A stretch of DNA of 64,000 nucleotides from contig NZ_JAMOAO010000001.1 in assembly GCF_030555055.1 (NCBI RefSeq), positions 1,860,001 to 1,924,000 of the forward strand, written 5' to 3'. Below the pieces are notes generated by a model that saw nothing but the letters and a program-made list of their open reading frames with translations, was not told the origin of the DNA and made no database searches. The position numbers and the translations under genes are program-made. Positions 1 through 8,876 of this stretch are shown one piece after another. How positions within the stretch are numbered: the stretch's first letter is position 1; each line of letters starts with the position of its first letter. Source of the stretch: Nocardiopsis sp. YSL2 (GTDB lineage: Bacteria; Actinomycetota; Actinomycetes; Streptosporangiales; Streptosporangiaceae).

Positions 1-198
1 CTGCTCCAGCCGCACCGGCTGTCGGCGTACCTGTTCGAGCTGGCGCAGGCGCTCACCACGTTCTACGAGCACTGCCCGGTGCTCACCGCCTCCACCGAGG
101 CCGAGCGCGAGTCGCGGCTGGCGCTGATCGCGGTGGCGCTGCGTGTGCTGGTGCAGGGCCTGGACCTGCTGGGGGTCAACGCGCCCGAGCACATGTAG
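1..198 (+). CDS. argS: arginyl-tRNA synthetase, C-terminal end (partial)
   Basis: Only the last 65 residues are present; the start lies before the window. They read as the anticodon-binding DALR domain of arginyl-tRNA synthetase: the stretch LFELAQALTTFYEHCPVL followed by SRLALIAVALRVL and the terminal GLDLLGVNAPEHM is typical of the end of bacterial ArgRS, which charges tRNA-Arg in the cytoplasm. The frame is open from base 1 to a TAG stop. A strong terminator-like hairpin follows 33 bases later, so this is probably the end of its transcription unit. Confidence 0.85.
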   Translation: MLQPHRLSAYLFELAQALTTFYEHCPVLTASTEAERESRLALIAVALRVLVQGLDLLGVNAPEHM

Positions 199-230
199 GC
201 GCGTGCGGGCCGCCCGGCCCGCCGTCCGAC

Positions 231-272
231 CACGAAGGAGGGGCCGTCCGTGCGGGCAGCCCTTCTTTCGTG
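231..272 (+). terminator. terminator-like hairpin after argS
   Basis: Bases 231-244 (CACGAAGGAGGGGC) pair with 259-272 (GCCCTTCTTTCGTG) over 14 positions, two of them G-U pairs, with a 14-base loop. It lies 33 bases after the argS stop. There is no long T-run, as is usual for actinomycete terminators. Confidence 0.6.
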
Positions 273-327
273 TACGCGGGACGCGCGCACGTGCGTGTGG
301 CCGGGACCTCCGACCTGGCCGGATCCG

Positions 328-378
328 GCCGCCGACCGGTGTGCGAGAGAACCCGCCACCGGTCGGCGGCATCTCTCG
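328..378. repeat. 13-bp inverted repeat with an alternative pairing, upstream of the YceI gene
   Basis: Bases 328-340 (GCCGCCGACCGGT) are perfectly complementary to 358-370, with a 17-base spacer. Inside the spacer, CGAGAGA (344-350) is complementary to TCTCTCG (372-378) just outside the right arm, so two competing RNA helices are possible. It occupies the 346-base gene-free stretch between argS and the YceI gene, which otherwise holds only the terminator and a TAAGGT box at 495-500. Confidence 0.4.
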
Positions 379-544
379 GCAGGGGTGCACCGCCTGGGAG
401 CGGCCGGTTCCGGGGCACGACGGACGCGGGGACCGAGTCGAAGATCTCGTGTCCGGGTGTCCGGGAACCTGGCGCTCCGGTGGGGCGTCCGACCTAAGGT
501 GTGTGGACAAAAGTCGCAGACACGACATAAGGGAGAAAACGGAT

Positions 545-1153
545 ATGACGTCAGCTCCTCCCGAAGTGGGGCCCGCACCGGGGACATGGCACCTGGACCC
601 GCTTCACTCCAGCCTGATCTTCGTCGCCCACTACCTGCGCTACGGCCGGGTCCAGGGCACGTTCGGCCGTGCCGAGGGCCGGGTCGTGGTCACCGAGAAC
701 CCCGCCGAGTCCAGCGTGGAGGTGACGCTGGAAGCCGGAAGCATCAACACCGGAGTCGGCGCCCGCGACGCCCACCTGCGCTCCCCCGACTTCCTGGACG
801 TGGACCACCACCCGGAGATCCGCTTCGTGTCCACGGGCTTCGAGGCGAGCCGGCGCGGACGGTACGCCTTCCGGCTGCACGGGGACCTGACCATCCACGG
901 CACCACCGTCCCGGTCGCCCTGAACGCCCAGTGGGTGGGCGAGTCCCCCGACTACGTGTCCCCGGAGGACACCTACGGGCACTTCTTCTCCGCCACCGCG
1001 CAGATCAGCCTCTCCGCCTTCGGAGTGGGGCTCGGCGGCGAGCTGCCCTGGGGCGGGACCCTCGTCGGCGAGAACCTCGACATCGTCCTGGAGGTCCGCC
1101 TCCAGAACCAGGACCCGGCCCCGTTCCTGAAGCAGATCGGGCACGCCCCCTGA
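545..1153 (+). CDS. YceI family protein
   Basis: A 202-residue protein of the YceI family, lipocalin-like barrels that bind isoprenoid or amphiphilic molecules. The opening GTWHLDPLHSSLIFVAHYL, the middle RSPDFLDVDHHPEIRF and the later LTIHGTTVPVALNA are the family's hallmark strands. No signal peptide is visible, so it is probably cytoplasmic, unlike E. coli YceI. The ATG at 545 is preceded by AAGGGAGA at 529-536, 8 bases upstream, which fixes the start although the frame stays open further upstream. A possible -10 box TAAGGT lies at 495-500. The ligand cannot be told from sequence. It stands alone; the next gene converges on it. Confidence 0.85.
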   Translation: MTSAPPEVGPAPGTWHLDPLHSSLIFVAHYLRYGRVQGTFGRAEGRVVVTENPAESSVEVTLEAGSINTGVGARDAHLRSPDFLDVDHHPEIRFVSTGFEASRRGRYAFRLHGDLTIHGTTVPVALNAQWVGESPDYVSPEDTYGHFFSATAQISLSAFGVGLGGELPWGGTLVGENLDIVLEVRLQNQDPAPFLKQIGHAP

Positions 1154-1171
1154 CGGACGCACCCGCGAGGC

Positions 1172-1196
1172 GATCGTGCCGCCGCCCGGCACGATC
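1172..1196. terminator. bidirectional hairpin between YceI and rbsK
   Basis: GATCGTGCCG (1172-1181) pairs perfectly with CGGCACGATC (1187-1196) around a 5-base loop, 18 bases after the YceI stop. It lies in the 238-base gap between convergent genes. No T-tract follows. Confidence 0.55.
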
Positions 1197-1391
1197 AGCG
1201 CCCTCGCCCGACGCTCCGCGCTCCCGCACCACGTGACCGCCCGCACAGCCCGTGCGGCGCCTCGACGCCTGCCCGCGGACCACCACGTTCGGCACCCTCG
1301 ACGTCACCGCCCGGAATCATCCCAGGCGGATGGCCCCGACCGGCCCGCCCGGGGAGAACGGTGAGCAGGCGCCTCCGGCGTGCGCGAGGGG

Positions 1392-2300
1392 TCAGGCGTC
1401 GGCGGCGACGTAGGCGGCGACCTCCGCGCGGGTCGGGATGGACGAGGCGGCCCCGTGCCGCTGGACCGACAGCGCGGCGGCGGCCGCGGCGAAGCGCATC
1501 GCGTCCTCGGGGGTGTTGCCCTCGGCCCGGGCCACGGCGAAAGCGCCGCAGTAGGTGTCGCCCGCGGCGGTGGTGTCCACGGCCTCGACCCTGCGCGCGG
1601 GCACGTGCACCGGCTTCGATCCCCGGCGGCCGTGCAGCGAACCCGCCTCTCCCATGGTCAGCAGCACCTCGGGCACCAGCTCGACCAGGGCCTCCAGTGC
1701 CGCGTACGGGTCGGTGAAGCCGGTGATCGCGGCGGCCTCGTGCTCGTTGGGTACCAGCACGTCCACCGACTCCAGCAGTTCGGCGGGCAGCTCGCGGGCG
1801 GGCGCGGGCGTCAGGTACACGGTCACGCCCAGTCGGCGCCCGGTGCGCGCGGCGTCGACCACGGCCTCCATCGGCAGCTCCAACTGGAGCAGCAGGGCGT
1901 CGTGGTCGCCGATGACCGCCGCGTCGCCCTCGACCGTCCCGGTGACCGTGCCGTTGGCGCCCGGCACGACGATGATCGAGTTGCCGCCACCGCCGTCCAC
2001 GACGATGTGCGCCACGCCGGACGCGCCCGGCGCCGTGCGCAGGCCCGACACGTCGATGCCGCAGTCCACGAGGTTGGCGCGCAGGTCCTCCCCGAAGGAG
2101 TCGTCGCCCACCGCCCCGAGGAATGCGGTGTCGGCGCCCGACCGCGCGGCCGCGACCGCCTGGTTGGCGCCCTTGCCGCCGGGCACCTGGCGGAACGCCG
2201 TGCCGGTGACGGTCTCACCGCTGGAGGGCACCTGGTCCACGTAGGCGACCAGGTCCATGTTCACGCTGCCGAATACGGCGATACGGGGTGCGCGGCTCAC
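1392..2300 (-). CDS. rbsK: ribokinase (PfkB family)
   Basis: A 302-residue PfkB-family sugar kinase, best read as ribokinase, which phosphorylates D-ribose to ribose-5-phosphate. The N-terminal signature GSVNMDLVAYVDQVP and the PGGKGANQAVAAARSG glycine-rich sugar-binding motif (residues 40-55) are clear. The second PfkB signature DTTAAGDTYCGAF (242-254) contains the catalytic Asp248. Length and motif spacing match RbsK. It starts with GTG inside the last codons of xthA (GTGA overlap, 2297-2300), so it is translationally coupled to that gene. No ribose transporter or RbsR is nearby, so the exact substrate is not certain. Confidence 0.85.
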   Translation of the reverse strand: MSRAPRIAVFGSVNMDLVAYVDQVPSSGETVTGTAFRQVPGGKGANQAVAAARSGADTAFLGAVGDDSFGEDLRANLVDCGIDVSGLRTAPGASGVAHIVVDGGGGNSIIVVPGANGTVTGTVEGDAAVIGDHDALLLQLELPMEAVVDAARTGRRLGVTVYLTPAPARELPAELLESVDVLVPNEHEAAAITGFTDPYAALEALVELVPEVLLTMGEAGSLHGRRGSKPVHVPARRVEAVDTTAAGDTYCGAFAVARAEGNTPEDAMRFAAAAAALSVQRHGAASSIPTRAEVAAYVAADA

Positions 2301-3100
2301 GCGTCGTCCTCCCCGTCCAGCTCGACGATGACCGGGGCGTGGTCGGAAGCGCCCTTGCCCTTGCGCTCCTCGCGGTCGATCCGGGCCCCGCTCACGCGCT
2401 CGCTCAGCGACGGGGAGGCCAGGACGAAGTCGATGCGCATGCCCTTGCGCTTGGGGAAGGACAGGGCCTTGTAGTCCCAGTAGGTGTACACGCCCGGACC
2501 GGGGGTGTACTCGCGCACGACCTCGGCGAACCCGGCCTCGACCAGCTTCGTGAACGCGGCGCGCTCGGGCTCGGTGACATGGGTCTTGCCCTCGAACTCG
2601 GCCATGTCCCACACGTCCGTGTCCTCGGGGGCGATGTTGAAGTCCCCGACGTAGGCGATCTGCGCGCGGGGGTCCTCGGCCAGCCGGGCCGCACCCGCCT
2701 CCCGCAGCGCCTCGAGCCAGCGCAGCTTGTACGCGTAGTGCGGGTGGTCGATCTCGCGGCCGTTGGGCACGTACAGGCTCCACACCTGGACACCGGCGCA
2801 GGTGGCGCCGATGGCGCGCGCCTCGACCTCCTCCGGCTCCCCGTAGCCGGGCTGACCGGGGAACCCGATCTGCACGTCGGCGAGGCCGACCCGGGAGGCG
2901 ATCGCGACCCCGTTCCACTGGGAGAGCCCGTGGTGGGCCACCTCGTAGCCGCGGTCGGTGAAGACGGAGGCGGGGAACTGGTCGTCGCGGGCCTTCGTCT
3001 CCTGGATGGCGAGGACGTCGACGTCGCTCCGGTCCAGCCAGGCGCCGATCCGCTCGGTCCTCGCCCGGGCACTGTTCACATTCCATGTCGCGATACGCAC
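2297..3100 (-). CDS. xthA: exodeoxyribonuclease III (AP endonuclease)
   Basis: A 267-residue exonuclease III-type enzyme of the EEP superfamily that cleaves DNA at abasic sites in base-excision repair and trims 3' ends. Visible catalytic features are Asn7 in ATWNVNS, Glu34 in IQETKA, Tyr110 in LYVPNG, Asp153 and Asn155 in VGDFNIAPED, and Asp253-His254 in SDHAPV. The GTG start at 3100 lies 6 bases after a TAGGCT box, so the mRNA is likely leaderless. The 3' end overlaps rbsK by 4 bases. The pairing of a repair nuclease with a sugar kinase has no obvious pathway logic. Confidence 0.92.
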   Translation of the reverse strand: MRIATWNVNSARARTERIGAWLDRSDVDVLAIQETKARDDQFPASVFTDRGYEVAHHGLSQWNGVAIASRVGLADVQIGFPGQPGYGEPEEVEARAIGATCAGVQVWSLYVPNGREIDHPHYAYKLRWLEALREAGAARLAEDPRAQIAYVGDFNIAPEDTDVWDMAEFEGKTHVTEPERAAFTKLVEAGFAEVVREYTPGPGVYTYWDYKALSFPKRKGMRIDFVLASPSLSERVSGARIDREERKGKGASDHAPVIVELDGEDDA

Positions 3101-3106
3101 ACCAGA

Positions 3107-3112
3107 AGCCTA
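3107..3112 (-). promoter_or_regulatory. -10 box of a likely leaderless xthA transcript
   Basis: TAGGCT on the minus strand is followed by six bases and then the GTG start of xthA. This TANNNT-N6-start layout recurs through the window and predicts transcription starting at or near the start codon. Confidence 0.5.
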
Positions 3113-3182
3113 GGCCACCTCACCGACACGACACTCCCAGGCCCGGAAGGACCGAAGAACGCGTCTTCCAGGCGCCCGGGAA

Positions 3183-3215
3183 CGCCCCGGTGCGGCCGTC
3201 CTCCGCACCGGGGCG
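3183..3215. other. strong hairpin in the xthA/acyl-CoA dehydrogenase gap (3101-3430)
   Basis: CGCCCCGGTGCGG (3183-3195) pairs perfectly with CCGCACCGGGGCG (3203-3215) around a 7-base loop. The 330-base gap separates two divergently transcribed genes, so there is no obvious transcript to terminate here. The rest of the gap shows no convincing reading frame; GTGTGACAC near 3400 may be part of an operator for the downstream gene. Confidence 0.4.
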
Positions 3216-3430
3216 CCGCGACTACCCAGCGCATACTCCGAGGGATTCCGTCGCTCATGAACTAGGACGGCCCACCGCTCCCCCTGGTTCGCATCGGGCC
3301 AAAGGTTTTTCTCTGCAGAGGTCGTCGATCTCGCCTGCGACCGCAAGGCCAGGCGTCAAGGGCGGTACCGACGGGTAGGGCTGTGATGCAGGACACAGTG
3401 TGACACCCCCGCCAGTGAGGTGAGCGACCC

Positions 3431-5377
3431 ATGTCGACCGTCGAACCCGATGCCCCGAACGCAGCCGAGCCCGAGGTCGACGAACGGCGTGCCCGCGCCG
3501 TCGCCGAACAGGCCCGCGAGAGCGCCTGGGAGCTGCCCAGCTTCGCCAAGGAACTCTTCCTCGGCCGGCTCCGCCTCGATCTGATCCACCCGCTCCCCGA
3601 CTCCACCGGGGCGGCCGACCGCGATGGCGCGGCCTTCCTCGCCCGCCTGCGCGAGTTCTGCGAGGGCATCGACGCCCAGCGCATCGAACGCGAGGAGCGC
3701 ATCCCCGACGAGGTCGTGCGCGGCCTGCGCGACCTGGGCGCCTTCGGGATGAAGATCCCCGCCGAGTACGGGGGGCTCGGGCTCGGCCAGCTCCACTACA
3801 ACCGCGCCCTCACCCTGGTCGGGTCGGCCTCCCCCGCGATCGCCGCGCTGCTCTCGGCCCACCAGTCGATCGGGGTCCCCCAACCCGTGGCCATGTTCGG
3901 CACCGAAGCCCAGAAGCGGGCCTTCCTGCCGCGCTGCGCCCGCGACGACATCAGCGCGTTCCTGCTCACCGAACCGGACGTGGGCAGCGACCCCGCCCGG
4001 TTGCGGACCACCGCCACCCCCACCGACGACGGCACGGCCTACGTCCTGGACGGCGTGAAGCTGTGGACCACCAACGGGGTCGTCGCCGACCTGCTCGTGG
4101 TCATGGCGCGGGTGCCCGAGGGGCCCGGCCACCGGGGCGGCATCACCGCGTTCGTCGTGGAGGGCGACTCCCCCGGCATCACCGTGGAGCACCGCAACCG
4201 CTTCATGGGCCTGCGCGGGCTGGAGAACGGCGTCACCCGCCTGCACCAGGTGCGCGTCCCGGTGGCCAACCGGATCGGCGAGGAGGGCCGCGGGCTGCGC
4301 ATCGCCCTGTCCACCCTCAACACCGGCCGCCTGTCCCTGCCGGCCATCTGCGTGGGCGCGGGCAAGTGGGCGACCCGGATCGCCCGCGAGTGGGCGCGCG
4401 AGCGCGTCCAGTGGGGGCGCCCGGTCGGCAAGCACGAGGAGGTGGCCAAGAAGATCTCCGCCATCGCCGCCACCACCTACGCCATGGACGCCATGGTCGA
4501 GCTGGCCGGACAGCTCGCCGACGACAAGCGCAACGACATCCGCATCGAGGCGGCCATCGCGAAGCTGTGGGCCTCCGAGCACGCCTGGCGCATCGCCGAC
4601 GACCTCGTGCAGATCCGGGGCGGTCGCGGCTTCGAGACCGCGGACTCCCTGGCGGCGCGCGGCGAGCGCGGCGTGCCCGCCGAACAGATGCTGCGCGACC
4701 TGCGCATCAATCGGATCTTCGAGGGATCCACCGAGATCATGCATCTCATGATCGCCCGCGAGGCGGTCGACGCCCACCTGGCGGTGGCCGGGGACATCAT
4801 CGACCCCGAGTCCGACCGCTCCGACAAGGCGCGGGCGGTGGCCAGGGCGAGCGGCTTCTACGCCGCCTGGCTGCCCAGCCTGGTGGTGGGGCAGGGACAG
4901 GTGCCCTCCGCGTTCGCGGAGTTCGGGCCGATCGCCGGTCACCTGCGGTACGTGGAGCGCACCGCGCGCAAGCTCGCCCGGTCCACGTTCTACGGGATGT
5001 CGCGGTGGCAGGGCCGGATGGAGACCAAGCAGGGGTTCCTGGCCAGGATCGTGGACATCGGCGCCGAGCTGTTCGCGATGAGCGCGGTGATCGTGCGGGC
5101 CCGCCACGACGCCGACACCCGCCCCGAGCGCGGCAACACCCCGTTCGAGCTGGCCGACGTGTTCTGCCGGCAGTCGCGGTTGCGGATCGACGCCCTGTTC
5201 ACCGGTCTGTGGTCCAACACCGACGAGATCGACGGCAAGGTGTCCCGACGGGTGATGGACGACTCCTACACCTGGTTGGAGGAGGGTGTGGTCGACCCCT
5301 CGCTTCCCGGACCGCTGATCGGTCCGGCCGAGCCCGGGCCGTCCAAGGCCGAGGACCAGCACCGCCGGATGGGCTGA
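3431..5377 (+). CDS. acyl-CoA dehydrogenase, long VLCAD/FadE-like form
   Basis: A 648-residue flavoprotein that oxidises acyl-CoA to trans-2-enoyl-CoA in beta-oxidation. The acyl-CoA dehydrogenase core spans roughly residues 70-450: LLTEPDVGSDPARLRTTAT in the middle domain contacts FAD and substrate, and RIFEGSTEIMHLMIARE contains Glu431, the candidate catalytic base. A C-terminal extension of about 200 residues makes it resemble VLCAD/ACAD9-type enzymes rather than the usual 380-residue form. The ATG start is preceded by GAGGTGAGCGACCC. It is a single gene with no partner electron-transfer flavoprotein in view. Chain-length preference cannot be deduced. Confidence 0.88.
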   Translation: MSTVEPDAPNAAEPEVDERRARAVAEQARESAWELPSFAKELFLGRLRLDLIHPLPDSTGAADRDGAAFLARLREFCEGIDAQRIEREERIPDEVVRGLRDLGAFGMKIPAEYGGLGLGQLHYNRALTLVGSASPAIAALLSAHQSIGVPQPVAMFGTEAQKRAFLPRCARDDISAFLLTEPDVGSDPARLRTTATPTDDGTAYVLDGVKLWTTNGVVADLLVVMARVPEGPGHRGGITAFVVEGDSPGITVEHRNRFMGLRGLENGVTRLHQVRVPVANRIGEEGRGLRIALSTLNTGRLSLPAICVGAGKWATRIAREWARERVQWGRPVGKHEEVAKKISAIAATTYAMDAMVELAGQLADDKRNDIRIEAAIAKLWASEHAWRIADDLVQIRGGRGFETADSLAARGERGVPAEQMLRDLRINRIFEGSTEIMHLMIAREAVDAHLAVAGDIIDPESDRSDKARAVARASGFYAAWLPSLVVGQGQVPSAFAEFGPIAGHLRYVERTARKLARSTFYGMSRWQGRMETKQGFLARIVDIGAELFAMSAVIVRARHDADTRPERGNTPFELADVFCRQSRLRIDALFTGLWSNTDEIDGKVSRRVMDDSYTWLEEGVVDPSLPGPLIGPAEPGPSKAEDQHRRMG

Positions 5378-5408
5378 GGCCGGGGCGGCCGGGGCGGCCG
5401 GGGCGGCC
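5378..5408 (+). repeat. 9-bp tandem repeat GGCCGGGGC, 3.4 copies
   Basis: Three full copies and a partial copy of GGCCGGGGC follow directly after the acyl-CoA dehydrogenase stop. The unit contains GGCC and can fold on itself; it may aid termination or simply be replication slippage. Confidence 0.7.
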
Positions 5409-5443
5409 GTGACGACCAGCGGCGGAGTGTCGTGGGCGGGGGC

Positions 5444-5449
5444 TACCGT
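5444..5449 (+). promoter_or_regulatory. -10 box, leaderless start of the YcaQ-like gene
   Basis: TACCGT is followed by exactly six bases and then ATG at 5456, supporting that ATG over the in-frame GTG at 5432. Confidence 0.5.
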
Positions 5450-5455
5450 GGCGGC

Positions 5456-6682
5456 ATGGCTGAACCGCACCCCCGCCGCGACGCGGAGCTGTCCCTGTCA
5501 CAGGCCCGCCGGATCGCCCTGGCCGCCCAGGGATTCGCCGACCGCCGCCCCGCCGCGACCCCCACCCTGGCCCACCTCGGACGGGTCGTGCGCAGGGTCG
5601 GCATCCTCCAGATCGACAGTGTGAACGTCCTGGCCCGCAGCCAGTACCTGCCGGTGTTCGCGCGCATGGGCGCCTACGACCCCGCCCTGCTGGACCGCGC
5701 CACCACCACCGACGCGGGCTCCGGGCCGGCGCGCCTGGTGGAGTGCTGGGCGCACGAGGCCAGCCTGGTCCCGCCCGCCACCCGGCAGCTGATGCGGTAC
5801 CGGATGGAGCGCAACCGCGCCCAGGAGCGCGTGGGCTGGTTGAACGGCATCCGCGAGGACAAGCCGGACCTCGTCAAGACCGTCCTGGAGGAGGTGGGCC
5901 GGGTCGGCCCGGCCACCGCCCGCGAGGTGGAGGCCGCCCTCGCGCACGACGCGCCACGGGTCAAGGAGCACTGGGGCTGGAACTGGTCCGAGGTCAAGAA
6001 GTGCCTGGAGTACCTGTTCTGGATCGGCGACCTCACCTCCAACGGGCGCAACGCCCAGTTCGAGCGCCGCTACGACCTTCCGGAGCGGGTGCTGCCGGCC
6101 GAGCACCACCTGGCGCCGGAGCCGTCGGCGGAGGAGGCCCACCGGGAACTGGTCGCCATCGCCGCCCGCGCCCACGGCATCGCCACGGAGCCCTGCCTGC
6201 GCGACTACTTCCGGCTCAAGGGGGCGGAGTCGCGGGCGGCCGTGGCCGACCTCGTCGACTCCGGCGAACTGGTCCCGGTCCGGGTCAGGGGCTGGGAACG
6301 CACCGCCTACCTGCACCGGGACGCCCGCGTGCCGCGCCGGGTGAACGCCCGCGCGCTGCTCAGCCCGTTCGACTCGCTGGTGTGGACGCGCGACCGCGCC
6401 GAGGAGCTGTTCCGCTTCAGGTACCGGCTGGAGATCTACGTCCCCGCCGCCAAGCGGGTGCACGGCTACTACGTGCTGCCGTTCCTGTTGGGCGAGGACC
6501 TGGTGGCCCGGGTCGACCTCAAGGCCGACCGCGCCTCGGGGACGCTGCTGGCCCAGCGGATCACGCTGGAGGAGGGCGCGCCGCCCGAGACCCTGGAGGA
6601 GCTCACCGCCCAGCTCGGCGAGATGGCCGCCTGGCTGGGCCTGGACCACGGCGTCGGCGGCCCGGCACTCACGGGGGCCTGA
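5456..6682 (+). CDS. YcaQ-like winged-helix DNA glycosylase family protein
   Basis: A 408-residue protein of the YcaQ/AlkX-like winged-helix family (HTH_42), which includes E. coli YcaQ, a glycosylase that unhooks DNA interstrand crosslinks, and the Streptomyces resistance protein AlkZ. The family's Gln-x-Asp element is present in [19 protein letters not shown] near the N terminus. The central LARTHW-like region reads [11 protein letters not shown], and the C-terminal beta region contains [21 protein letters not shown]. The start at 5456 is chosen from the TANNNT-N6-ATG layout. It may repair alkylated or crosslinked DNA; natural-product self-resistance is possible, but no biosynthetic genes are visible. 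Confidence 0.8.
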   Translation: MAEPHPRRDAELSLSQARRIALAAQGFADRRPAATPTLAHLGRVVRRVGILQIDSVNVLARSQYLPVFARMGAYDPALLDRATTTDAGSGPARLVECWAHEASLVPPATRQLMRYRMERNRAQERVGWLNGIREDKPDLVKTVLEEVGRVGPATAREVEAALAHDAPRVKEHWGWNWSEVKKCLEYLFWIGDLTSNGRNAQFERRYDLPERVLPAEHHLAPEPSAEEAHRELVAIAARAHGIATEPCLRDYFRLKGAESRAAVADLVDSGELVPVRVRGWERTAYLHRDARVPRRVNARALLSPFDSLVWTRDRAEELFRFRYRLEIYVPAAKRVHGYYVLPFLLGEDLVARVDLKADRASGTLLAQRITLEEGAPPETLEELTAQLGEMAAWLGLDHGVGGPALTGA

Positions 6683-6729
6683 CCGCTTCCGGCCACGGAC
6701 GTCCGCGAGCGCGGCGGGCCGCGGCCCGC

Positions 6730-6783
6730 CCGGGCACGGTGATCGCCCGGCAGGACGGGATTCGGCCGCGCGACCGTGCCCGG
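6730..6783 (+). terminator. long-range inverted repeat after the YcaQ-like gene
   Basis: CCGGGCACGGT (6730-6740) is the exact reverse complement of 6773-6783, with 32 bases between. It lies 47 bases after the stop. A possible -10 box TAGTGT for the next gene follows at about 6864-6869. Confidence 0.4.
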
Positions 6784-6976
6784 TCGGCGGGCCTCGGGAC
6801 ACAGGCGGGGGACGAGAACGGCAATGAGCAGGCGAAACGGTCTTATCACCGCGCTCGGACACGCCTAGTGTGCTGAGTAGGGGTGTTGGCGGTACGCCGT
6901 GTTCCGGCGCCACCCACGACGCGTCCGAGACCCACCGCGGCCCCGGAGGACGCCCCTGGTCACAAGGGAGACAGCC

Positions 6977-8410
6977 ATGGCCCAGCTCAAGGTGCAGCCC
7001 ATCTCCGACTCCGCGCTGGCGCGCCTGCGCTCCGGCTTCGAGGGGCGGGTGTTCTCGAACATGGACGACGGGTTCGAGGAGGCTCGGACACTCTTCAACG
7101 CGATGATCGAGACCCGGCCCGCCGTGATCGCCCAGTGCGCGAGCACCGACGACGTGCGCCGCGGCATCGAGTGCGCCCGTGAAGAGGACCTGGAGATCGC
7201 GATCCGCGGCGGCGGTCACAGCGTCTCCGGGATGAGCCTCACCCAGGGCGGTCTCGTCATCGACCTGCGCCGCATGCACACGGTCGCCGTCGACACCGAC
7301 ACGATGCAGGTCGGTGTCGGGGGCGGCGCGGTCATGGGGCAGATGGACGAGGCGACGACGCGGCACGGCCTGGTCACGACGGGAGGACGGGTGTCGACGA
7401 CCGGTGTCGGCGGCTTCGTGCTCGGCGGCGGCTCGGGGTGGATCGAGCGCAAGTTCGGCCTCGCCTGCGACAACCTGCTGAGCGTCGACCTGGTCACCGC
7501 CGAGGGCGACCTGGTGCACGCGGCCGCCGACGAGAATCCCGAGCTCTTCTGGGCCCTGCACGGCGGCGGCGGGAACTTCGGCGTCGCCACCCGCATGGAG
7601 TTGCGGCTGCACCCGCTGCCGGAGTTCTCCATGGGCCTGCTGCTGTTCCTGCCCGAGGACGGGCCCGAGGTCACACGCACATGGCGGGACTTCATGGAGC
7701 AGGCTCCCGACGAGATCGGCGGAGGTCTGATCTACCTCGTCGCGCAGCCGGAGCCGTTCGTACCGGAGGAGTTGGTGGGCAGGCTGGTGTGCGGGGTGGT
7801 GCTCACGTGTGTCGGCGGCGAGGCGATGCTGCGCGACCTGGCCGCGCCTCTGACCCGTCTGGGGCCGGAGGTGGAGATGGTCACCGACATGCCCTACGCA
7901 GAGATGCAGAAGGCGCTCGACGACCCGCCCGGTTACCGCAACTACTGGTCGGTGGAACACCTGGCCTCACTGCCGGACCCGGCGATCGACGCGTTCTGCG
8001 CACGGGCCGACGACATGGTCATCCCCTCCCCCACGGCCCACGCCATGTGGCGGCTCGGCGGCGCCGTCGGGCGTTCGCAGGCCGACTACCCGCTGCCCTG
8101 GCGCCACGCAGCGTGGGCGGTCCACCCGCTCGCGATGTGGGAGGACCCCGAGGACGACGAAAGGGCCGTCCAGTGGGTGCGGGACGTCCGCGCGGACGTG
8201 CGCCCGTGGTCCACGGGGGACGTGTACCTGAACTTCACCGGGGACGAGGGGGAGGCGCGCGTGGTGCGCGGATTCGGCGAGGACAACTACGCGCGGCTGA
8301 GCGCGGTCAAGACCGGGTTCGACCCGGACAACGTCTTCCACCGCAACCACAACATCCGCCCGCAGCGCGAGATGCCCGGCGCCGTCGCCCCGCCGCCACG
8401 CCAGGGCTGA
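6977..8410 (+). CDS. FAD-binding oxidoreductase, berberine-bridge type
   Basis: A 477-residue FAD-linked oxidase of the BBE/PCMH family. The N-terminal FAD-binding PCMH domain contains IRGGGHSVSG, where His81 is positioned for covalent FAD attachment. The second-attachment cysteine of bicovalent enzymes is absent: the matching region reads GLACDNLLSVDLV. GGFVLGGGSGWIERKFGLA is the typical FAD loop. The C-terminal BBE segment ends in YARLSAVKTGFDPDNVFHRNHNI. ATG 6977 is preceded by AAGGGAG. Family members oxidise sugars, alkaloids or polyketides; the substrate here is unknown. It stands alone with no cluster partners. Confidence 0.87.
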   Translation: MAQLKVQPISDSALARLRSGFEGRVFSNMDDGFEEARTLFNAMIETRPAVIAQCASTDDVRRGIECAREEDLEIAIRGGGHSVSGMSLTQGGLVIDLRRMHTVAVDTDTMQVGVGGGAVMGQMDEATTRHGLVTTGGRVSTTGVGGFVLGGGSGWIERKFGLACDNLLSVDLVTAEGDLVHAAADENPELFWALHGGGGNFGVATRMELRLHPLPEFSMGLLLFLPEDGPEVTRTWRDFMEQAPDEIGGGLIYLVAQPEPFVPEELVGRLVCGVVLTCVGGEAMLRDLAAPLTRLGPEVEMVTDMPYAEMQKALDDPPGYRNYWSVEHLASLPDPAIDAFCARADDMVIPSPTAHAMWRLGGAVGRSQADYPLPWRHAAWAVHPLAMWEDPEDDERAVQWVRDVRADVRPWSTGDVYLNFTGDEGEARVVRGFGEDNYARLSAVKTGFDPDNVFHRNHNIRPQREMPGAVAPPPRQG

Positions 8411-8432
8411 GGGACCCGTTCCCAGAAACCAT

Positions 8433-8876
8433 TCAGTCCTCGGGGAACAACCGGAATCCTTCCATCGCCGCAGCTTCCCGCAGGTCCTTGTCGAAGACGG
8501 CGAAGACAGTGCAGCGCGGATCGACCGAGCGCACCGCCTTCGCCGAGGCCAGCTGTACGGCGTCGTAGGCACGTAGACCGTGCACGGCAGTGAGCCGTAC
8601 GGCTTCTTCGAGGATCTCGGCGGACACGACCGCTGCCGAGAATCGGCGGGGCTCCCTCGGCGTCCCGAAGTAGTCGGCCTCGAAGGCGGAGACAAGGATT
8701 CCGGTGTCCTCCACGCTCAGCTCACCCATTCTCTGCTTCTTCCACAGAGCGGCAGGCACCTCGACCTGGGTCAGCTGGGACAACACGACCGGATCCGTCA
8801 GGCCGAGCATCGCGTCGCTACCGTGTTCTGCGGCATACAGCTTGACTACGGCCGAGCTGTCCGCGAAGAGACTCAT
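8433..8876 (-). CDS. vapC: PIN-domain ribonuclease toxin (VapC-like)
   Basis: A 147-residue PIN-domain protein, probably the toxin of a type II toxin-antitoxin pair that cuts RNA with a metal-dependent acidic site. The expected acids are visible: Asp6 in MSLFADSSA, Glu39 in TQVEVPAALW, Asp105 in LRAYDAVQLASA and Asp129 in AVFDKDL. Its start overlaps the stop of the antitoxin gene by four bases (ATGA), the usual layout. Target RNA is unknown. Confidence 0.85.
   Translation of the reverse strand: MSLFADSSAVVKLYAAEHGSDAMLGLTDPVVLSQLTQVEVPAALWKKQRMGELSVEDTGILVSAFEADYFGTPREPRRFSAAVVSAEILEEAVRLTAVHGLRAYDAVQLASAKAVRSVDPRCTVFAVFDKDLREAAAMEGFRLFPED

Noticed and set aside
199..544. A tRNA gene or riboswitch in the argS/YceI gap
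   Set aside because: No cloverleaf, T-loop or known riboswitch core could be found; only the terminator and inverted repeat remain.
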